Made by a program: the position numbers and the translations under genes
Shown: in pieces, positions 31,160 to 34,266 of the stretch
How the letters are laid out: each line of letters starts with the position of its first letter
Position numbering within the stretch: the first letter of the stretch is position 1
NCBI GenBank assembly: GCA_947458415.1
Contig: CANGZG010000002.1
Location: 1-34,266 of the forward strand
Direction: 5' to 3'
Length of the DNA: 34,266 bases
Origin: Comamonadaceae bacterium
GTDB taxonomy: Bacteria > Pseudomonadota > Gammaproteobacteria > Burkholderiales > Burkholderiaceae_C
Notes under the pieces: model-generated
What the model was told of the DNA's origin: nothing
Databases searched by the model: none
Seen by the model: only the letters and a program-made list of their open reading frames with translations

Positions 31160-33589
31160 ATGCAGTTTCCTGAATCCTGGTTGCGCGAATTTTGCGACCC
31201 ACCCCTGACGACACAGCAATTGGCTGACACCTTGACCATGGCGGGTTTAGAGGTGGAGGATTTGCAACCGGTTGCACCTTTCTTCAGCCATGTGGTGGTG
31301 GGTCACATACTGAGTATAGAGAAGCACCCTGACGCTGATCGTTTACGCATCTGCAAGGTGGATGTGGGTCAAGCGCAGCCGCTTTCGATTGTTTGCGGTG
31401 CGCCCAACGCGCGCGTGGACATCAAGGTGCCGTGTGCCATGGTGGGTGCGCAATTGCCTCCCGCAGAAGATGGCAAACCGTTCACCATCAAGCTGGGTAA
31501 ATTGCGAGGTGTTGAGAGCCAAGGCATGTTGTGTTCTTCTCGTGAATTGAAAATTTCGCAAGATGGTGAAGGGCTGATGGAGTTGTCGTCAGAGGCCAAA
31601 CCAGGTCTCAACATCCGAGAGCTTCTGAAACTCGACGACACCTTGTTCACGCTGAAATTGACCCCTAACCTCGCACATTGTTTGAGCGTGTACGGGGTCG
31701 CGCGCGAATTGTCAGCGTTGACACGCAGCCCCTTGAAAGCGCCATCGTTTAACAGCGTGGCCAGCACCGTTAAAGAGGTATTGCCCGTTCAAGTGGCTGC
31801 CCCTGATTTGTGTGGACGTTTCAGCGGTCGAATCATCAAGTCACTGAACACTGCAGCTCAAACACCCGATTGGATGGTGCAACGCTTGGAGCGCTGCGGC
31901 CAGCGCAGCATCAGCGCACTGGTGGACATTTCGAACTACGTCATGTTTGAGTACGGCAGACCCTCGCATATTTTTGATTTGAAAAAAATCCACGGTGGTT
32001 TGCATGTCAGATGGGCCAAGCCAGGCGAGCGCTTGGAACTGCTCAATGGCCAGACTGTGTCGTTGGATGACAAAGTGGGCGTGATCGCAGACGACAACCA
32101 AGTGGAATCGCTGGCGGGCATCATGGGCGGTGCTGCCACCGCTGTGTCAGACAGTACCCAAGACATTTATGTGGAAGCGGCTTTTTGGTGGCCAGCAGCC
32201 ATTGCCGGGCGTTCTAGGCGCTTCAATTTTTCGACCGATGCGGGTCACCGGTTTGAACGCGGCGTTGACCCCGAAACCACCGTGGCGCACTTGGAGCATT
32301 TGACGTCGCTGATTTTGTCTGTTTGCGGCACCGCCCAAACCACTGTTGGTCCTGTGGATGATCATCCAACCAACATGCCTGCCGTTGCCCCTGTGACCGT
32401 CAGGGTGGCCCGGGCGAACAAAGTGCTGGGCACGGACATCGCTCAGCAAACCATGGCAGAGGCATTGCTTGCGCTGGGCTTGGAGGTGGCGCAATCGCCT
32501 GGCAAGCTCACGGTTCATCCCCCTTCATACCGCTTCGATTTGAAAATTGAAGAAGACCTGATTGAAGAAATCGCGCGAATGGTGGGGTTCGATCATTTGC
32601 CTGCCACGCCACCACAAGCACCCATTACCCCGAAGATCAAACCTGAAAACCAACGGCATGGGTTTGCTGTCCGGCGGCAACTGGCAGACTTGGGCTACCA
32701 GGAAACCATCAATTTCAGTTTTGTGGACGAGCAATGGGAACACACGCTTGCTGGCAACAACCGGCCCATACAACTGTTGAATCCGATCGCCAGTCAAATG
32801 AATGTGATGCGCTCGTCGCTGATGGGCTCTTTGTTGCAAGTCGCGAAATTCAACCTTGATCGCAAAGCCTACCGTGTGCGTGTTTTCGAGTCGGGCAGGG
32901 TATTCAGGCGTGACGAATCCATTGAAGACAGCTTGCAAACGGTCAAAGGCATTCACCAACCTGTGCTGATGGCAGGTTTGGCTTATGGTCCTTTGTCGCC
33001 ATTGGGTTGGAATGATTCAGACAAGTTGAGTGATTTCTTCGACGTGAAATCCGATGTGTGCCGCCTGATGACTGGGCATGCTTTGACGTTTGAAGCGGCA
33101 CCACACCCCGCGCTGCACCCGGGTCGTTGTGCTCGCATTCACTCAGCAGGCCAAGCCATAGGCTGGATTGGCGAACTGCATCCTCAATGGCGACAGCAAT
33201 GGGGGTTTGTGCATGCGCCCGTGTTGTTCGAAATGGACATGGATGCGGTATTGCGTCATCCTGTGCCACACGCCCAAGCTGTGTCCCGCTTGCACCCGGT
33301 CGAGCGCGATTTGGCCATTGTGGTGAAAGAAGATGTCACGCACGATGTGTTGATGGATTGCATCCGTCAGGCTGACCACAGCCGGTTGTTGAACAATGCC
33401 GTCTTGTTCGATGTGTATCGGCCTTCGAAACCGGACGCATCTGTTCAAGCAGGAGAGAAAAGCATGGCGGTCAGGTTGTCCTTGCAAAGCACAGACGAAC
33501 ATACACTCACCGACGCGCAAATTGAGGGTGTCATTCAATCTGTCATCGACAGCCTCAGCCGTCAACTCTCAGCCAGATTGCGTGCCTGA
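31160..33589 (+). CDS. pheT: Phenylalanyl-tRNA synthetase beta subunit
   Basis: PheT supplies tRNA binding and editing of mischarged Tyr-tRNA-Phe. The 809-residue protein is full length: N-terminus MQFPESWLREFCD, an EMAP/tRNA-binding domain (about 40-150, with VVGHILSIEKHPDADRLRIC), the B3/B4 editing domain (about 215-385, with DISNYVMFEYGRPSHIFD), the B5 DNA-binding-like domain (about 400-470), a catalytic-like domain (LNPIASQMNVMRSSLMGSLL), and the C-terminal anticodon-binding FDX-ACB domain from about 715 (SRLHPVERDLAIVVKEDV). It is 12 bases upstream of ihfA, a classic arrangement. Confidence 0.97.
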   Translation: MQFPESWLREFCDPPLTTQQLADTLTMAGLEVEDLQPVAPFFSHVVVGHILSIEKHPDADRLRICKVDVGQAQPLSIVCGAPNARVDIKVPCAMVGAQLPPAEDGKPFTIKLGKLRGVESQGMLCSSRELKISQDGEGLMELSSEAKPGLNIRELLKLDDTLFTLKLTPNLAHCLSVYGVARELSALTRSPLKAPSFNSVASTVKEVLPVQVAAPDLCGRFSGRIIKSLNTAAQTPDWMVQRLERCGQRSISALVDISNYVMFEYGRPSHIFDLKKIHGGLHVRWAKPGERLELLNGQTVSLDDKVGVIADDNQVESLAGIMGGAATAVSDSTQDIYVEAAFWWPAAIAGRSRRFNFSTDAGHRFERGVDPETTVAHLEHLTSLILSVCGTAQTTVGPVDDHPTNMPAVAPVTVRVARANKVLGTDIAQQTMAEALLALGLEVAQSPGKLTVHPPSYRFDLKIEEDLIEEIARMVGFDHLPATPPQAPITPKIKPENQRHGFAVRRQLADLGYQETINFSFVDEQWEHTLAGNNRPIQLLNPIASQMNVMRSSLMGSLLQVAKFNLDRKAYRVRVFESGRVFRRDESIEDSLQTVKGIHQPVLMAGLAYGPLSPLGWNDSDKLSDFFDVKSDVCRLMTGHALTFEAAPHPALHPGRCARIHSAGQAIGWIGELHPQWRQQWGFVHAPVLFEMDMDAVLRHPVPHAQAVSRLHPVERDLAIVVKEDVTHDVLMDCIRQADHSRLLNNAVLFDVYRPSKPDASVQAGEKSMAVRLSLQSTDEHTLTDAQIEGVIQSVIDSLSRQLSARLRA

Positions 33590-33601
33590 AGGAGCCTATG
33601 C

Positions 33602-33934
33602 ATGAACCTGTCTTTTGAAACCATTGAAACACCTGCGTTGACCAAAGCACAGCTGGCTGAATTGTTGTTTCAGCAAATTGGGTTGAACAAGCGCGAATCC
33701 AAAGACATGATCGACGCTTTTTTTGACTTGATTGCCAAGCAATTGGTTGAAGGTGACGACGTCAAAATTTCCGGGTTTGGAAATTTCCAAATTCGAACCA
33801 AGGCACCCCGACCCGGACGCAATCCCCGCACGGGAGAAACCATTCCCATCAAAGCCAGGCGTGTTGTCACTTTTCACGCCAGCCAAAAGCTCAAAGAGCA
33901 AATCCAAGGCGCCACGGCAGAGACGTCTCAATAA
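33602..33934 (+). CDS. ihfA: Integration host factor alpha subunit
   Basis: IHF-alpha pairs with IHF-beta to bend DNA at specific sites for replication, transcription and recombination. The 110-residue protein has the HU/IHF fold: LTKAQLAELLFQQIGLNKRESKDMI, LVEGDDVKISGFGNFQIRTK and the DNA-intercalating arm PRPGRNPRTGETIPIKARRVVTFHAS. A ten-residue extension precedes the fold (MNLSFETIET) and a short polar tail follows. GGAG upstream of the ATG supports the start. It sits behind pheT and ahead of a merR-type gene, the usual order. No terminator hairpin is seen after it. Confidence 0.96.
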   Translation: MNLSFETIETPALTKAQLAELLFQQIGLNKRESKDMIDAFFDLIAKQLVEGDDVKISGFGNFQIRTKAPRPGRNPRTGETIPIKARRVVTFHASQKLKEQIQGATAETSQ

Positions 33935-34108
33935 GAAAACTTTTGGCGCAATTTCTCTCGGTTGTCGGCGCTGTCTTGGTTGCAAAACCTTTGAATTGTT
34001 GGAAGAAAACGTTTTTATTTGCTCTATTTCTGAATTTTCAAGTCGATATGCTTTGAATGATGCAGGTCTTCGTGTAACCTCTAAAACCCTTTGAAACCGA
34101 TTGATTCC

Positions 34109-34266
34109 ATGGAGAATTCTCTCCCTTCCATTCCAGCCAAACGCTACTTCACCATTGGTGAGGTCAGCGAACTTTGTGGTGTCAAGCCGCATGTGCTGCG
34201 CTATTGGGAGCAGGAATTTACGCAATTGCGGCCGATGAAACGTCGTGGAAATCGCCGCTATTACCA
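34109..34266 (+). CDS. MerR-family transcriptional regulator, N-terminal part
   Basis: From the ATG at 34109 a frame of 52 codons runs off the window edge. After MENSLPSIPAKR comes the MerR DNA-binding helix-turn-helix and wing: YFTIGEVSELCGVKPHVLRYWEQEF, then TQLRPMKRRGNRRYY. This is the HTH of the small MerR-type regulator regularly found after ihfA in beta- and gammaproteobacteria, whose effector is unknown. The 174 bases before it contain no other gene or clear promoter. Confidence 0.9.
   Translation, partial: MENSLPSIPAKRYFTIGEVSELCGVKPHVLRYWEQEFTQLRPMKRRGNRRYY

Noticed and set aside
33596..34225. Minus-strand frame of 209 codons across ihfA and the merR start
   Set aside because: It runs opposite to two well-recognised genes and shows no domain; a shadow frame.
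1..34266. Mobile element, prophage, CRISPR array, toxin-antitoxin pair, rRNA or tRNA
   Set aside because: I read the spacers on both strands and saw no transposase, integrase, regularly spaced repeats, tRNA cloverleaf or rRNA sequence. Nearly all coding space is core housekeeping genes in a conserved order.

Overview
The window reads as a stretch of the core chromosome of a betaproteobacterium, most likely order Burkholderiales. The evidence is gene content and order: surE-pcm-nlpD-rlmD, rpsF-priB-rpsR-rplI-dnaB, alaA-hom-thrC-moeA-moaD-moaE-clpB, thrS-infC-rpmI-rplT-pheS-pheT-ihfA-merR, a PIN-PhoH ATPase, the PpsR/PpsA pair, and a lysine/alanine-rich H1-like protein carrying a SWIB domain. 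Genus cannot be fixed from sequence reading alone. Base composition is near balanced, except for an AT-rich patch upstream of aceA.

Layout. 1-102: N-terminus of a membrane protein (minus, cut by the window edge). 186-1166: a quinone-oxidoreductase-type MDR enzyme (minus). 1251-5109: surE, pcm, nlpD and rlmD, tightly packed, ending in a bidirectional terminator shared with a Bax-inhibitor-1 membrane protein (minus). 6032-9835: a GlcG-like protein, then ppsR (minus) and ppsA (plus) in divergent arrangement. 9880-11404: ribosomal protein operon rpsF-priB-rpsR-rplI, preceded by a probable autoregulatory leader and closed by a terminator. 11410-12916: dnaB, preceded by DnaA-box-like sites. 12920-15578 (minus): PIN-PhoH ATPase, Bcp-type peroxiredoxin and an Mth938-domain protein. 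15664-21619: alaA, hom, thrC, moeA, moaD, moaE, mostly overlapping. 21693-24317: clpB. 24371-24844 (minus): SWIB/H1-like protein. 24845-25297: a gene-free regulatory region. 25298-26620: aceA with its terminator. 26744-33934: thrS, infC, rpmI, rplT, pheS, pheT, ihfA, followed by the start of a MerR-type regulator running off the right edge.

Functionally the genes cover stationary-phase and stress maintenance (surE, pcm, nlpD, clpB, bcp), gluconeogenesis and the glyoxylate shunt (ppsA/ppsR, aceA), threonine and alanine synthesis, molybdopterin cofactor assembly, replication (priB, dnaB), translation (S6, S18, L9, L35, L20, IF3, ThrRS, PheRS, RlmD) and nucleoid proteins (IHF-alpha, SWIB/H1-like).

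I found no mobile element, phage, CRISPR array, rRNA or tRNA gene, and no convincing undescribed multi-gene system. The points most worth a second look are regulatory or small-scale: an S6:S18-type leader before rpsF, an AUC-started infC, DnaA boxes before dnaB, an ATAAGAC operator cluster before aceA, a perfect pentad-repeat H1 tail fused to SWIB, and the missing rpoS between nlpD and rlmD.
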